NCBI RefSeq assembly: GCF_027580225.2
Contig: NC_073346.2
Span: 8,768,001-8,832,000 of the forward strand
Source of the DNA: Misgurnus anguillicaudatus
Lineage: Eukaryota; Chordata; Actinopteri; Cypriniformes; Cobitidae
DNA length: 64,000 nucleotides
Reading direction: 5' to 3'
The position numbers and the translations under genes were made by a program. Shown here one piece after another: positions 44,004-54,593 of this stretch. The notes under the pieces were generated by a model. The model had not been told where the DNA came from. It saw nothing but the letters and a program-made list of their open reading frames with translations, and did not search any database. How positions within the stretch are numbered: the first letter of the stretch is position 1; every line of letters begins with the position of its first letter.

Positions 44004-44245
44004 AGCTAACAAGCCAAAAACCCAGAAATAAGATTTTATAAGCTGTTGACACAAAAAAAAAAACTAGCGTTTCAAAGACACAAAACTGGATACAGGCAAC
44101 TTGTCATAGTACTACTATAATTAGAACTATGCCCAGTTGCCCACTGTAGGGAAACATAATCAGCAATCCACTTTTGTCTCCCTAAATGCTGAGTTTTATA
44201 GCTTGGTACTAAAAACTTATTTCTGGGTTTTTCAACGTGTTAGCT
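44004..44245. mobile_element. Inverted-repeat segment nested in the Kolobok-like element
   Basis: AGCTAACAAGCCAAAAACCC and AGAAATAAG on the left pair with CTTATTTCTGGGTTTTTC and TGTTAGCT on the right. Its target duplication was not found, so it could also be an internal palindrome of the host element. Confidence 0.5.
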
Positions 44246-44680
44246 GTAGACTCTGTCACGCAGCAGCTTTCAGGCATTGTTTTCATTTTTGGTTATAAGC
44301 CAGAAATGCAATATAAAGTAAATTGAGATGGTTGGATTGTTTTCCCCCGGTGGGCGTGGTTTTCAAATAATTGCTCCCGCTTTTACTCATGGCCTACACA
44401 TTAACTCCTGTCAGCATTGCATTGTGACCGAATCTTTCAAACAGGAGCTGACGTCAGACATATTCAGGCCAATCACAACGTACATATTAGCTGGCCAATC
44501 AGGGACACAGCGCATTTCAGATCGATGAGTTCTGTACAAAATCAATGCGTTTGAGGAAGGGAGGAAATCTAAAGCTATAAAAATGTATGTGTTTTTAACC
44601 GTACACCACGCAAACACATTGCATATTATACCAAATACACAAAATTAACATTGTTTTTTACCAATGAAATTGGATGCACT

Positions 44681-45660
44681 TTATAAATAAACCACAACCT
44701 TAAACCTGTAAACAGCAATGTATTAGTTTGAGGTTGTACTTACTAGTTATGAGATTCATAGCACCTTAGAGATGTTTTCTGACAGGTCTGCTTCGACTCT
44801 GCTGCATGGATATCAGCATGGAAAATCTACAAACATAATATGCAATTTGTCACAAAGCAATCAATATTGATTAAAAGGATGTGAAACACTGAAAAGAAAA
44901 TTAAAGTATACAAAATATAACAGAATCTATGTTTTTAGGTTTACTTGTTCATTTAATATTGCTCATATGGTGCAACTCACGTTTGGATGTTAAAACCTTC
45001 CTGGAATAATTGCTATAAACGCAGAAAAATGACAAGATTCATGGTAATATGTTGTGAAAAAAGTAAGTTAATATGCTCTCAACCTGCCTGAGTTTACATC
45101 TCTGTCTGTGGCTCCCTTCAGAAAATTTTGAAATCTTCAGCTTTTCTTCTATTATAGAGGTTATTTTGATCACTCCTAAAATAAAATAACAACTTTTTGT
45201 ATATATATGTTTACAATAAAACATGTGTTTGTACTACTTTCACCAAATACTCACGCTATATGAAAGTTTTTTCACCGTTTAACTGTGCAGTACATTGCAT
45301 ATTTTAGGCTAAACAAAGTATGTCAATAATGCACTAACAACCTGAACAAAGCTTTCACATCATCTCATCAACACACGAAGTTGCTTTTTAAAAAGCCAAA
45401 ACTTAATAAACAATGCAAAAGCTATAGTCACCCTAACATTATCACTTTTGAAAAGCGTCCACATGCTATCAGACTTTCTCTAAGACAAAAAACATTTCTA
45501 TGAAGTAAATATTCAACACAAGCGTTTCTGTTACGTGTCAATAATAGTTTTGTGTACTATTTGTGTATTTTGAGGGAGTAAACTTACCTGAAAACAGTAA
45601 AGAAACCCGTGAAAGAGGAGCTTCGTCAGTCCCACCTCATGGTAATCCGTATTGAGAAAG
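44681..45660. other. AT-rich unique sequence
   Basis: No repeat end, RNA gene or credible frame was recognised. Confidence 0.3.
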
Positions 45661-45667
45661 AAGGCTG

Positions 45668-45833
45668 TTCGACTTCCTGCTTGCGGCCCCGCTAGAATTG
45701 ACAGACGGATGACGTTAAAGTGCCGCGAGAGCGAGACGAAATTACACTTCATATGAGTTCTCGAATCGTTCTCGCGGTACTTTGACGTCATACAGCTGTC
45801 GGTTCTTGCTGCGCCGCATGAAGTCGAACAAGC
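45668..45833. repeat. CpG-rich near-palindrome
   Basis: The left arm has TTCGACTTCCTGC and GACGTTAAAGTGCCGCGAGA; the right arm has TCTCGCGGTACTTTGACGTC and GCATGAAGTCGAAC, its near-complement, around a short centre near 45748. The arms keep many CpGs in an otherwise AT-rich region. It may be part of a larger element whose ends were not found. Confidence 0.7.
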
Positions 45834-46175
45834 CAAAAAGGGCACGTGTTCGGCGCGCACAGCACACGCGTCATGGCAAATTCACACATTGACATACAGT
45901 AATCACTACAACAATTGAAAATCTTCTCAAATGATTATGAAATCACAAACTCGTTTTGTTGTCTATAAATGTCCAAATTACCACGCCTGCACGTGGACTA
46001 TATTGTATTAAACACTATCTCTCATTTTTTATTCTATCCTTAAAATTCTTTTAAACTGAAATATTAAAAAAATATGTATGCATTTCGTTAAATAAGCCCT
46101 ATATGCAGTCTTATATTGTTTTTTTTTATGTATTTTCTTAAGATTTTTATAATTCTTAGTTTCAGTAGAAACCTA
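45834..46175. other. Unique sequence
   Basis: Short CpG-bearing start (to about 45900), then AT-rich DNA. No feature recognised. Confidence 0.3.
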
Positions 46176-46584
46176 GCAGTTTGGCACTGGTGTACCAACG
46201 GTGGTCCAGCAGGGGCAAGCCGCTGGTGGCTTGCCACCCAAGAAACGCCGGCAGACAGACAGCTTTTTTACGTTGGTCGGTTTGCCGAAGGTGCCCCGAC
46301 GGTGGTCCGACCGCGTCAAGCCGCTGACTTCGTGCCACCCAAAAACCGCTGGCGGACCGCCAGGTCATTGTTTGCTGGGGCGGTTTGCCACTGGTGTACC
46401 AACGGTGGTCCAGCAGGGGCAAGCCGCTGGTGGCTTGCCACCCAAGAAACGCCGGCAGACCGACAGCTTTTTTACGTTGGTCGGTTTGCCGAAGGTGCCC
46501 CGACGGTGGTCCGACCGCGTCAAGCCGCTGACTTCGTGCCACCCAAAAACCGCCGGCGGACCGCCAGGTCATTGTTTGCTGGGA
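46176..46584. repeat. Two tandem copies of a 204-bp GC-rich unit
   Basis: The unit starting near 46177 (CAGTTTGGCACTGGTGTACC) is repeated at 46381 (CGGTTTGCCACTGGTGTACC) with very few differences and ends TTTGCTGGG. Long frames run through both copies on both strands (150-186 codons), because 204 is a multiple of three and the unit lacks stops in several frames. No protein family is recognised. In reverse its boundary reads CCCAGCAAACAATGACC, like the array at 41600. Confidence 0.9.
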
Positions 46585-46745
46585 AGCAAGCCCAGTAAAC
46601 CCACAAATGAAGAAGAAGAAGAAGCTTTTTTTACTGGAAATCTGTATCAGTAAATGCAATGCAGATCTTTTTGACCTGATGGGAGAGGTTCTATCAGACC
46701 AGTCACAGTGCTTGCGGTCCACATAGCATTGGTGCGCTATTTAGC
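46585..46745. other. Spacer with (GAA)n trace
   Basis: Contains GAAGAAGAAGAAGAAG near 46609 and otherwise unique sequence. Confidence 0.4.
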
Positions 46746-46992
46746 GGGCTTTATACTTCTGCCTCAATTGTACGGCGTAGCCTACGCAGAGACAAGAACC
46801 CTACGGCATAGCCTGACGTGCACCTCTGCCAAAATGTAACAGCGCGCCAATGCTACCGCAAGCGATGCATCAAAGCTATGGCATAGGCCCTACGCAGAAG
46901 TATAATGAGCCCTTTACATTTTGGGAGAGGTGCACACTTAGGAAACGCCGTAGGCTACACTGTACAAATGACGCAGAAATATAAAGCTCGCT
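46746..46992. mobile_element. GGGCTTTATACTTCTGC inverted-repeat element
   Basis: The left end GGGCTTTATACTTCTGCCTC pairs with two right-hand copies, ACGCAGAAGTATAATGAGCCC (about 46871) and ACGCAGAAATATAAAGCTC (about 46972). TAGCCTACGC/GCGTAGGCTA-type motifs recur inside. The double right end suggests an internal duplication. TTTAG occurs near both flanks. Confidence 0.65.
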
Positions 46993-47411
46993 TTAGAGAA
47001 CACTAGCATATGACCTAGCAGTGGCGTCACAACATGTATGTAGCCCGTCATGTGTGTGGTTCCTTATTTCAAAATATGTGTTCTGCGCGTCCAGTAATCA
47101 TCACGTGTCTTGTCAAAATAAGAGCCTGCTGCAGATGCCTCTAAAGGGTTTATGATAAAAGAGACGGTCGCATTTGCCAGATACTGGCATAATATCATGC
47201 GTAATCAGAGTTTACTGTAAAGGGAGTGTCTTGTGTGTATTTTTGCGTACACGGTTTTGACGCATGTGCAGCAGGCACTTACTTTGACAAAACACGTGAT
47301 GCATATTTTGAAAACGCAAGCAACACACATGAGACTCCGAACACTTATTTTGAATTTGTGCCCCTGTGACCTAAAAAAATCCATGAATTTAATCCTGTGT
47401 CTGAAATCCCC
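46993..47411. other. Unique sequence
   Basis: No recognised feature; the 73-codon frame has no domain. Confidence 0.3.
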
Positions 47412-47558
47412 CTGTAAAAAAGATTTGTTGTTTCAACTTAAAAATATTAGTTGACTCAACATTTTACCAATTTTAACTAATATTTTAGGTTGAATTAACT
47501 CACAATTTTAAGCCAGCACAAACATTTACTTTTTAAGTTGAAACAATATCTTTTACAG
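47412..47558. mobile_element. CTGTAAAA MITE, well preserved, 147 bp
   Basis: CTGTAAAAAAGATTTGTTG followed by TTTCAACTTAAAAA is mirrored by TTTTTAAGTTGAAACAATAT and CTTTTACAG. The inverted repeats cover most of the element. It is the same family as 5199-5560. Confidence 0.8.
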
Positions 47559-48912
47559 TGAGGCTACAACTGTCAAACAATATTTTACATTATATTTTAA
47601 AACAAATTAATTTAACAAAAGTTAGGCCTTTAAGTGTCTATTTTATTATTAACCTCATTCCATGTTACACTTTAACATGTTAAATATGAAAGCAGCCATC
47701 GAGTCTCCCGTTCTCCTCGAGACATCTAATTGACCGATGTGACACAGGAGAGATGTGCTCAACATAAACAGAGGAGGCACTTTCCATTACTTTCCACTTC
47801 CACCAGAGATTCATTTCCACAGGCTTGCTAAATTGTGGTTTAAGGAAACGTAATGATGTGTAATAATTTCCCGTCAGTGGATCTGTTAAAAGTCATGGCT
47901 GACGAGAGGATTCAGAGATGTTTTACCTCGGCAGTAATCAAATAACCCACTGCTAAATCACCAAAACTCTGCACAAGTCTGCGTTTTATTGAACGAGAGG
48001 ATAAGACGCCATAATGCTGTCCTGAAAAAAAACAGGTGTAGGAATTTGATAGAATAGCTTGAAGCGCCCACACTAATTTTATTGCTACTCTATTAATCCT
48101 CACAAAAGTACAGTGTCATGAGATTGCTACAGTCACAGTAAGCAGTTAGGGGTTTATATCTCGCTTAACCTACACAAAGCTCGACCAATTTTCCAGCACC
48201 TATATTTTGAAACCTAATGTGCCCTTGATCTTCAATCCCTCCCTAAAATGAAAATCTTAGGGAAAAGTAGCTACTGATACATAAGCATACAGGCTGTTAA
48301 AAGGTGTTTATCAAATAGCTGGCTATGCCTAAACTGGTTTACAGAAGTCACTATGAAACCTAAACCAGATGTTTATGATCAGCATTCAGCAAAAAACTCA
48401 TAGCGGCTTTTGTGTTGCTGTTTCATGTCTTTCTCGAGTCCAGAACTGAGCTCTCGGTGAGCGTCCTTATTTTCCCAGACTAACCTCACAGTCTAAACAA
48501 AGGCTTTATCTTTGACACATGTAATTTAGGAGAAATAAAGCACCGGCTACCAACCATTAATACTTCATCACAAGCTCCAATAGAGCAGAGAATCAGCTTC
48601 TCTGACTGATTATGGTATCATTTTTTAGTGTAATGTTTTGCATAAATATACCCAGGTTTTGAAGGGCGCATGTCTCATACAAAAGAATTCACAATCATTC
48701 GCTCGAAGAGACTTGTTTAGCGTCTCTATAAAAATATATGTCTATAGCTAATAGTCTTGTGCTTACGTGGCTTTGACAGCTGTATGTGATATGTTAGTAA
48801 TGAGAATCTAAAAATGACAAAAATAAATAAACTAATAAATAAAAAGATATATAAGGATCAGCTTTGCTTGGTTCAACGGTTTACTCTTGAAAGTGCCAGA
48901 GGAAAGTGTTAT
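47559..48912. other. Unique island
   Basis: After an AT-rich start, about 47690-48780 is unique and island-like, with CATCTAATTGACCGATG near 47724 and ACTGCTAAATCACC near 47950. No gene or repeat end was recognised. Confidence 0.35.
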
Positions 48913-49560
48913 TAAAGTCCATGTAAAGTCATTTCAGAGTTTTTTTCTAAACACATACATTTTTGAAATATTAAATGTGACTGTGAACTATATAGTAGTG
49001 AATTGTGGAGTTGCACCATTAAACAGGTGGTCCACATTTCTGTGTTCAGGATTATTTGGGCAGGGCAAAAAAGGTGGCTCGATGACACACTAGAGCCACC
49101 GAGCATGGCCCCGCCCCTAACACAATCTCCAGCATCCAGGTGGTATTTGAAAGTTGAGAGAAACAGCAGGTTTACCACGAGTGGGTGTGGTTTTAGTGCA
49201 GACAGCGGAAACGCCCCCAGCATTCGAGAGCAGAATACGCACAATCGGCGCAACGTCATAGACAGTCTCTGAATAGGTTCACGCCCACTTTTGGAGGAAA
49301 ACAAACTAGACTTCTCATTGACTTCCATAAAAATAGCGAAACAAAGCAACGTTCGTACATACCCGGCAGGCGTAAATAACTTATGAAATCACTCAGATTA
49401 AACATGTCGAGTAATTATCTTGTCTACCCTGCCTGCCATAGAGCGTGAAAGGTACATCAACAGATTTAATTTGGTCAATATAAAAACATGCCCCTTTCAT
49501 TCTCACAGCACCAAAAAAGGGGTGTTGACGAAATTTACAGTCAAGTTCCCGGATGTGCCG
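48913..49560. repeat. Probable TTAA-type repeat, only left edge recognised
   Basis: TATTAAAGTCCATGTAAAGTC opens a segment resembling dispersed cyprinid repeats, with GGCCCCGCCCCTAAC and TCACGCCCAC inside. The right edge was not found. Frames on both strands (89 and 145 codons) have no domain. Confidence 0.4.
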
Positions 49561-49728
49561 GTAGTCCATATGCTGTTAATTTTTCACCGATATTAAAAAC
49601 TTCTTTTATTTAATTTGTGTTGTTTTATCATTCAAATTTGTCTGGGTTGTTATTAACAAATTTGTCTGTGGTGTGACAAACTTATACACATATTAAATAT
49701 CACTTTACAAGGACTTAAAATGTTATAA

Positions 49729-50481
49729 CACTGTCAGAAAAAGAAAAAGGTCCCTAGCTGTCACTGGGGCAGTACCCTATAGGTACAAATATCCCATACG
49801 GCAAAAAAATAAAATTTCTTTGGTCAAAAATATGTTATAAATATATGCTGAATACATTTTGTAGAAAGTAAAGCTTAATAAAAATACATTTTTAAATTTA
49901 AAAATATATTTAGTTTTAAACTTCACATATTAACATATATTTTTAAATGTATTCAGGGGCAACAAAACATTTCTAATCTGAAAACCCATACTGCAAAAAA
50001 ATATTTTTCCTGGCCAAAATATAAAAGTTATTAAATGTATAAAGTATAAGTATAAAATGTATAAGTATGTGTAAAATATAAAATTATAAGTACATTTTTG
50101 CTGTATATTTAATATTTTTCAAACCCTTCCACTGTGCAACATGAATATAAATGCTTGAAAATATATTTATTTTTAAAATTATTTAAAAAATGGCCCAAAA
50201 ATATATTTGTGAAAAATTCATTTTTGTAAACATATTTCAAAATATTTTTAACTACAAATATTTTTGGCCATTTTAAAAAATATATTTAAAAAATATATTT
50301 TTTGCCACATGGGATGTACCATTAGATACAGATATGTATACATTTGGTACTTATCCTGTACCCTTAAGGTTATAATATGCAGTTTTTGGTCCCAGTATGT
50401 ACCTCTGAGGTACTAATATGGCATCTTTAGGTGCAAAGGTGTACCACCCCACTGACAGCTAGGGACCATTTTGTGGTAGTG
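49729..50481. mobile_element. CACTGTCAGAAAA element interrupted by a second element
   Basis: The left part CACTGTCAGAAAAAG...TAGCTGTCACTGGGGC pairs with CCACCCCACTGACAGCTAGG and a decayed end. The interior has many GGTAC motifs (ATGTACCTCTGAGGTACTAA). The nested element 49793-50313 splits it inside GGTACAAAT. Confidence 0.75.
49793..50313. mobile_element. Nested CCCATACGGCAAAAAAT element, 521 bp
   Basis: The left end CCCATACGGCAAAAAAATA pairs with TATATTTTTTGCCACATGGG. AT flanks both sides (49791-49792 and 50314-50315). The interior is built of AAATATATTT motifs in both directions, and is non-coding. An AT dinucleotide target is suggestive but short. Confidence 0.75.
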
Positions 50482-50580
50482 CACATACTGAAACAAATAT
50501 ATAGACTGAATGCATAAATCCATTCGAATAAAATTGTCAACCAAATGTATACATTTATTTTTCGTCAATTAAACTAGATA

Positions 50581-50777
50581 CACTGTAAAATGTCTGGGTT
50601 ATTTTTAACCCATGCTGAGTAAATATTGGACAGAACACACTGCTGTGTTTTATAGCCCATGGTTGCATAACAACAACCCAACATTGTGTACTTTTTAACC
50701 TATCATGTGTTTTGTCCAATATTGTACTTGTTGAAAGGGTATGACTCAGTTCCATGGACCATTTTTTCCTGACAGTG
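50581..50777. mobile_element. CACTGTAAAATGTCTGGG MITE
   Basis: CACTGTAAAATG on the left pairs with TTTTTTCCTGACAGTG on the right, and TA lies on both sides. Paired inner motifs GTCTGGGTTATTTTTAACCC and CATTGTG are present. A 77-codon minus-strand frame covers it and is not a gene. Confidence 0.6.
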
Positions 50778-51188
50778 TAGTTGCTCATTTATACCTGTGG
50801 ATACTTATTTTAGTTTTTGTGTTTTATGTATTTATTGAGAAATAAAAATAGATATAAATTGTGTTTATATCAAAAGTGTTGATCCAGATTAAAAGAACAG
50901 AGTTATGAAATGAGTGTATGGTATGCCTCAGATCATTTAGTCTTGAGGAATAATATTACTGTATGAGAAATATTTATGTTCACATTGAGATCTCTTGATT
51001 TTTGATATCAAACTTTTTGATATCTTCCATCTGAAAAGGGGTTTTCTTCCTTTTGCCCGAGATGCTGTGATAGGTTTTAGCAGTTTTGCCCGAACCCTAC
51101 ATTGTATAAGCTAGGAAAAGGGTGGATAGATTTGACCAGGTTCAAGACAAAGTTGAGATCTCTTGCTTCTTGTGATAACTAGTGAAGG
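50778..51188. other. Unique sequence
   Basis: No feature recognised. Confidence 0.3.
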
Positions 51189-51192
51189 TTAA

Positions 51193-51408
51193 AGGCGGAG
51201 TCCACGATGTTTGAAAAACGCGTTGGAAAAGGAGACGGGCCGACTACCAAAACACACTTATAGCCAATCAAATCAAATCAAATGCCGGGTTGCGTATGTG
51301 TGGGGCGGGTCTATCAACAGAAGGTCCAGATTCTATTGGGGTAGGGGCGTGTTTATTTGGGTGATTTCAAATATCAACATTGGCTTTCAAACATCGTGGA
51401 CTCCGCCT
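51193..51408. mobile_element. TTAA MITE with AGGCGGAGTCCACG ends
   Basis: AGGCGGAGTCCACGATGTTT at the left is the exact inverse of the right end, and TTAA flanks both sides (51189-51192 and 51409-51412). The intact long ends suggest a young insertion. The interior is GC-richer and non-coding. Confidence 0.95.
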
Positions 51409-51412
51409 TTAA

Positions 51413-52639
51413 AGAAGATACTTATGAGATTATTTGGGTCTTAAGAGAACTATTTGAGAAGCAAATCCATTTTAACAATCTGTAAGAAACAACTGAGATT
51501 TAGTGTCAATAGAGTCACAACAATCTAATGGGCCTAAATCATTAACATACACATGTGCTCAAGTGTTATCATTGAACACAAATACTTATAAAAGTAAAAG
51601 TTAATAACAATTGTTAATACATGATGTTAAGCGATCATTTGAACATCCATGCAAAAAATATTTAACACAAAAAGCTCTTCAAACTGACTGCGCAGTAATG
51701 TAAACACAAAATGCAATACACGTAAAGAATAGCGTATATGTGAAATAAATAAAAGTCAGGGAAAAAAGTAATTCAACGTCTCAGACGAGGAGTAAAACCG
51801 GAACTGTTGTTATTTGTTATTACACAACAGCTAAATTAGAAAATGTCTTTCTCTCCCCCGTCCGGCGCTCTGTGTTTCATATAGTTGGCTTGTTTGATCA
51901 TAAATTGTTGAGTGCTATGGCTTGTCTTCTCCACTTTCCTCTCTGGTCAGGGCAGATTAAAAAACCCACCTCACTTCCAAGCGGTCTCAGCATACCATTA
52001 GCATATATATGAGATTTGAGACATTTTCTAATATTCTCCAGCAGAACTCATCTGTCAACGTTTCTGATGAATTATAAAAAGCTTGTTTAGAAGGAGAAAA
52101 AAAATCACTCCCCACTCAGCTCACCTTACAAGGGTAACCTTTACTGTTCTGGAGGAAGGTAAAACTACTTTCAATCATATTAATGCAACGGAGTTATGCA
52201 TGTTATTATCTCATAATGCTGTGGGAAGTGGTCGCTGATGCATTTAATGAAAAAAAAAACATGACAAAAAGTCGATGGCTACAGGATTTATCCGTGCTAA
52301 CATGGCTCTGTTGATATTGATACATTTACTGTGAGGTGGACGGGATTGCGGCGTTATCTAATGCTGAAAATATTATCCTGATGTGAGAAATTCATTACAT
52401 ATCATGACAGCTACATCAGTTCAGTAGGATAAGTTTCTTATTCAAACCTTTAATAAGTACAATAAGTACAGAGAAAACTACTGGTTTTATTAGGAAAAAA
52501 AATAGTTTATTTGAACAAAACATTTAAGTTAAAACATCAAATGTTAACTAAACTTAAAAAAAAAGTGATGTACAGTATAAAGTTTACAGTATACCAAATA
52601 GTACAGTATAAAGGTTAACTGTTTATTTATTATTTTGAA
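51413..52639. other. Unique island
   Basis: About 51830-52440 is unique with an island-like look; the flanking sequence is AT-rich. No frames or repeat ends are supported. Confidence 0.35.
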
Positions 52640-52822
52640 CACAAAAATATATTTTTATACATGATGGTAAGTGCACAGTTGACAGTGCCCACTGATTTTC
52701 ACAGTAGGATTAAAAAATACCATGGAAGTGCATGCTTATTATCATTTTTCTTCAAAATATATATTTTTGTGTTTAACAGTATAAAGAAACTCATACCGTT
52801 TTTTTTGTTGAACTATCCTTAA
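52640..52822. repeat. AGGGATA-family MITE fragment
   Basis: ACACAAAAATATATTTTTAT and its inverse around a central dyad, then TTGTGTTTAACAGTATAAAG and GTTGAACTATCCTT, match the interior and right end of the family at 2185 and 10229. Both termini are eroded. Confidence 0.6.
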
Positions 52823-53019
52823 CCTTACAGAACTGGTAAGCTAAGGCAAATTCAGTATTTAATGCAAAAACACAAGAAAAGACGTTTATTTGCAATACTG
52901 CAATACTGGTTATGGCTTTTCGTGATAGTAGAGGTTGGCCATCATGTCCGCCATAACTTCTGGGTCCAAACAAGATTTCTTAAGCAAACAACAAACTATA
53001 CTTATATACACTTATGGCA
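52823..53019. other. Spacer
   Basis: Unique AT-rich spacer; the frames crossing it are not recognised. Confidence 0.3.
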
Positions 53020-53027
53020 GGGCCGGC

Positions 53028-53943
53028 GCCAGACCATAACTAACAGGGGGGCACTCGACTTTCAACGGGGGGCACGCAATAGCAACAATAACTTGCAAAA
53101 ACAAGACATTAAAACAACAAATACAGCAAGCACACACTCATACAACTAGTACAGACTGTCAGCTCATTTCCCGTATAAAGTGCAAAAGACCCCAAACTAT
53201 GCGCAAAACGATTGAACTTCGACCGCGGCGTAAGCGCAAGCTGAGCTCCGCTGCGCTCGCGCTTGGCTCGACGCAACAACAAACCGCCCTCGCGCAGCAC
53301 AAGCCATTGAAATGAATGGGTTTCATAGCGCAGCGCACACCGCGTCCTAGCTTTAAAAAAGCCGCTTTACCATAATCACGTCGTAGTGCTGTTAACGGTC
53401 TATAGCCACACTTCACATTTAAGCTTACGTAATTTAAAACAACGCTAACTTACCTTTAAAATAGCTGAAGACGGCGTGTAAGGACATTAAACTTCCTTAA
53501 AACAGTGTCCTGTAGATTGTAAATTCCACCTCGACCTCGAATCTCTGAGTTTGAGCCAGTCTGTGTTTGCATGAAGAGGAAGCAGGCGGTGCTGGTTCAT
53601 TCTAAATGTTCTAATATCCATATTTTACACGATCCATAAAATGCCGCGAAAAAACACGTTGCTAGTATCAAGTCACAAATATGCTAAAGACGTAAGACGG
53701 GTGAGACGTGGCAATACATCCAATCAGAGAAACTGGTCTATTTTAATTAAAGAAAACATATATCAACTATATTTTCCTCATTTGATTACATTACAAGTCA
53801 TGAAACATTCAATGTTTAATTTATTTTAATTATTCTTGATATATATTAAAGTAATAAAAAACTTTGTAGGGGGGCACAACAACCTGTTCGGGGGGGGGGG
53901 GGGGGGCACTGCCCGCGAATGCCCCCCCTTGACGCCAGCCCTG
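53028..53943. mobile_element. hAT element (CAGGGCCGGCGCC ends), 916 bp
   Basis: The left end CAGGGCCGGCGCCAGACC pairs with CCCTTGACGCCAGCCCTG at the right. ACTTATGG is duplicated exactly outside both ends (53020-53027 and 53944-53951). The interior carries a CpG-rich block (about 53200-53400) and GGGGGGCAC motifs near both ends, with a run of 17 G (53890-53906). No transposase domain is readable. Confidence 0.93.
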
Positions 53944-54099
53944 ACTTATGGTGTACTGTAAATCTACTGAAAAATCGAGATTGTAACCTTTATCTCCCTT
54001 ACGAAATCCCATTAATCTTTCAGGAATTGTTAAAGTATTAGGGACAGATTTACTAAATGTTTGTGCCAGCACAAATGCCTCTTTTGCCATTATAAGGCA

Positions 54100-54551
54100 A
54101 CCAGGTAAAAAGGTGAAAAAGAAGTACAATGTAGTGTACTTAAAGTGCTCTATTTTCGCACACTAGTTTTTGTAACTAATATACTAAAAAATCTTCTTTA
54201 GTACTTCTTAAAATAATCTTAAGAACACCTAAGTGTACTTCTCTGTGCTATTTTGAGACACTATGAATATGAACTAAAATGTGCTAAAAATGTATTTAAA
54301 AATGTATTTAGGTACTTGCAATAAACTTGAACCATCTTTGTTGGGTTTAAGAAAGTTGGGTTAAAGTTTAATAGAAGTGTTAACTAAATATTTTTTTAAT
54401 ACAGAGATGCATTTTAGTTCATATTCATGGTCTCTCAAAATAGCACAAATAATACACTTAGAATATTTTTTAGTATATTACGTACAAAATTAGTGCGTTA
54501 AAATAGAGCACTTTAAGTACATTATGGAAGTGTACTACTTTTTCAGTTGGG
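54100..54551. mobile_element. Fold-back element with CTTAAAGTGCTCTATTTT arms
   Basis: The left arm (GTGTACTTAAAGTGCTCTAT) and the right arm (ATAGAGCACTTTAAGTACAT) are inverted copies; the outer edges CCAGGTAAAAAGG and CTTTTTCAGTTGGG are less similar. Inner sequence repeats AAATGTATTTAAAAATGTA. Non-coding. Confidence 0.7.
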
Positions 54552-54593
54552 CTTCTAAGCTGAACCAACAAATTCTTTTTTACAGTACTGTCA

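Larger units (their letters stand above)
43307..44680 (+). mobile_element. Kolobok-like TTAA element with coding remnants
   Basis: TTAA (43303-43306) precedes AGAGCAATTATGG, and the right end CAATTTCATTGGTA-type sequence, read in reverse, closes with TGGATGCACT before TTAT (a changed TTAA). The left and right arms match repeats at 18632-18880 and 36196-36504. Unlike those copies it keeps an open frame from 43402 to 43866 with a THAP-like start and a helicase-like segment. TTAA targets, ends starting AG and a THAP domain together fit the Kolobok superfamily; the assignment is an inference. Confidence 0.6.

Noticed and set aside
46116..46722. Long overlapping frames of 150-186 codons on both strands
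   Set aside because: They follow from two copies of a 204-bp GC-rich unit lacking stops. The encoded sequences are repeats of each other and match no family I know.
48912..49349. 145-codon minus-strand frame
   Set aside because: It lies in probable repeat sequence, and the opposite strand is open as well. No domain is recognised.
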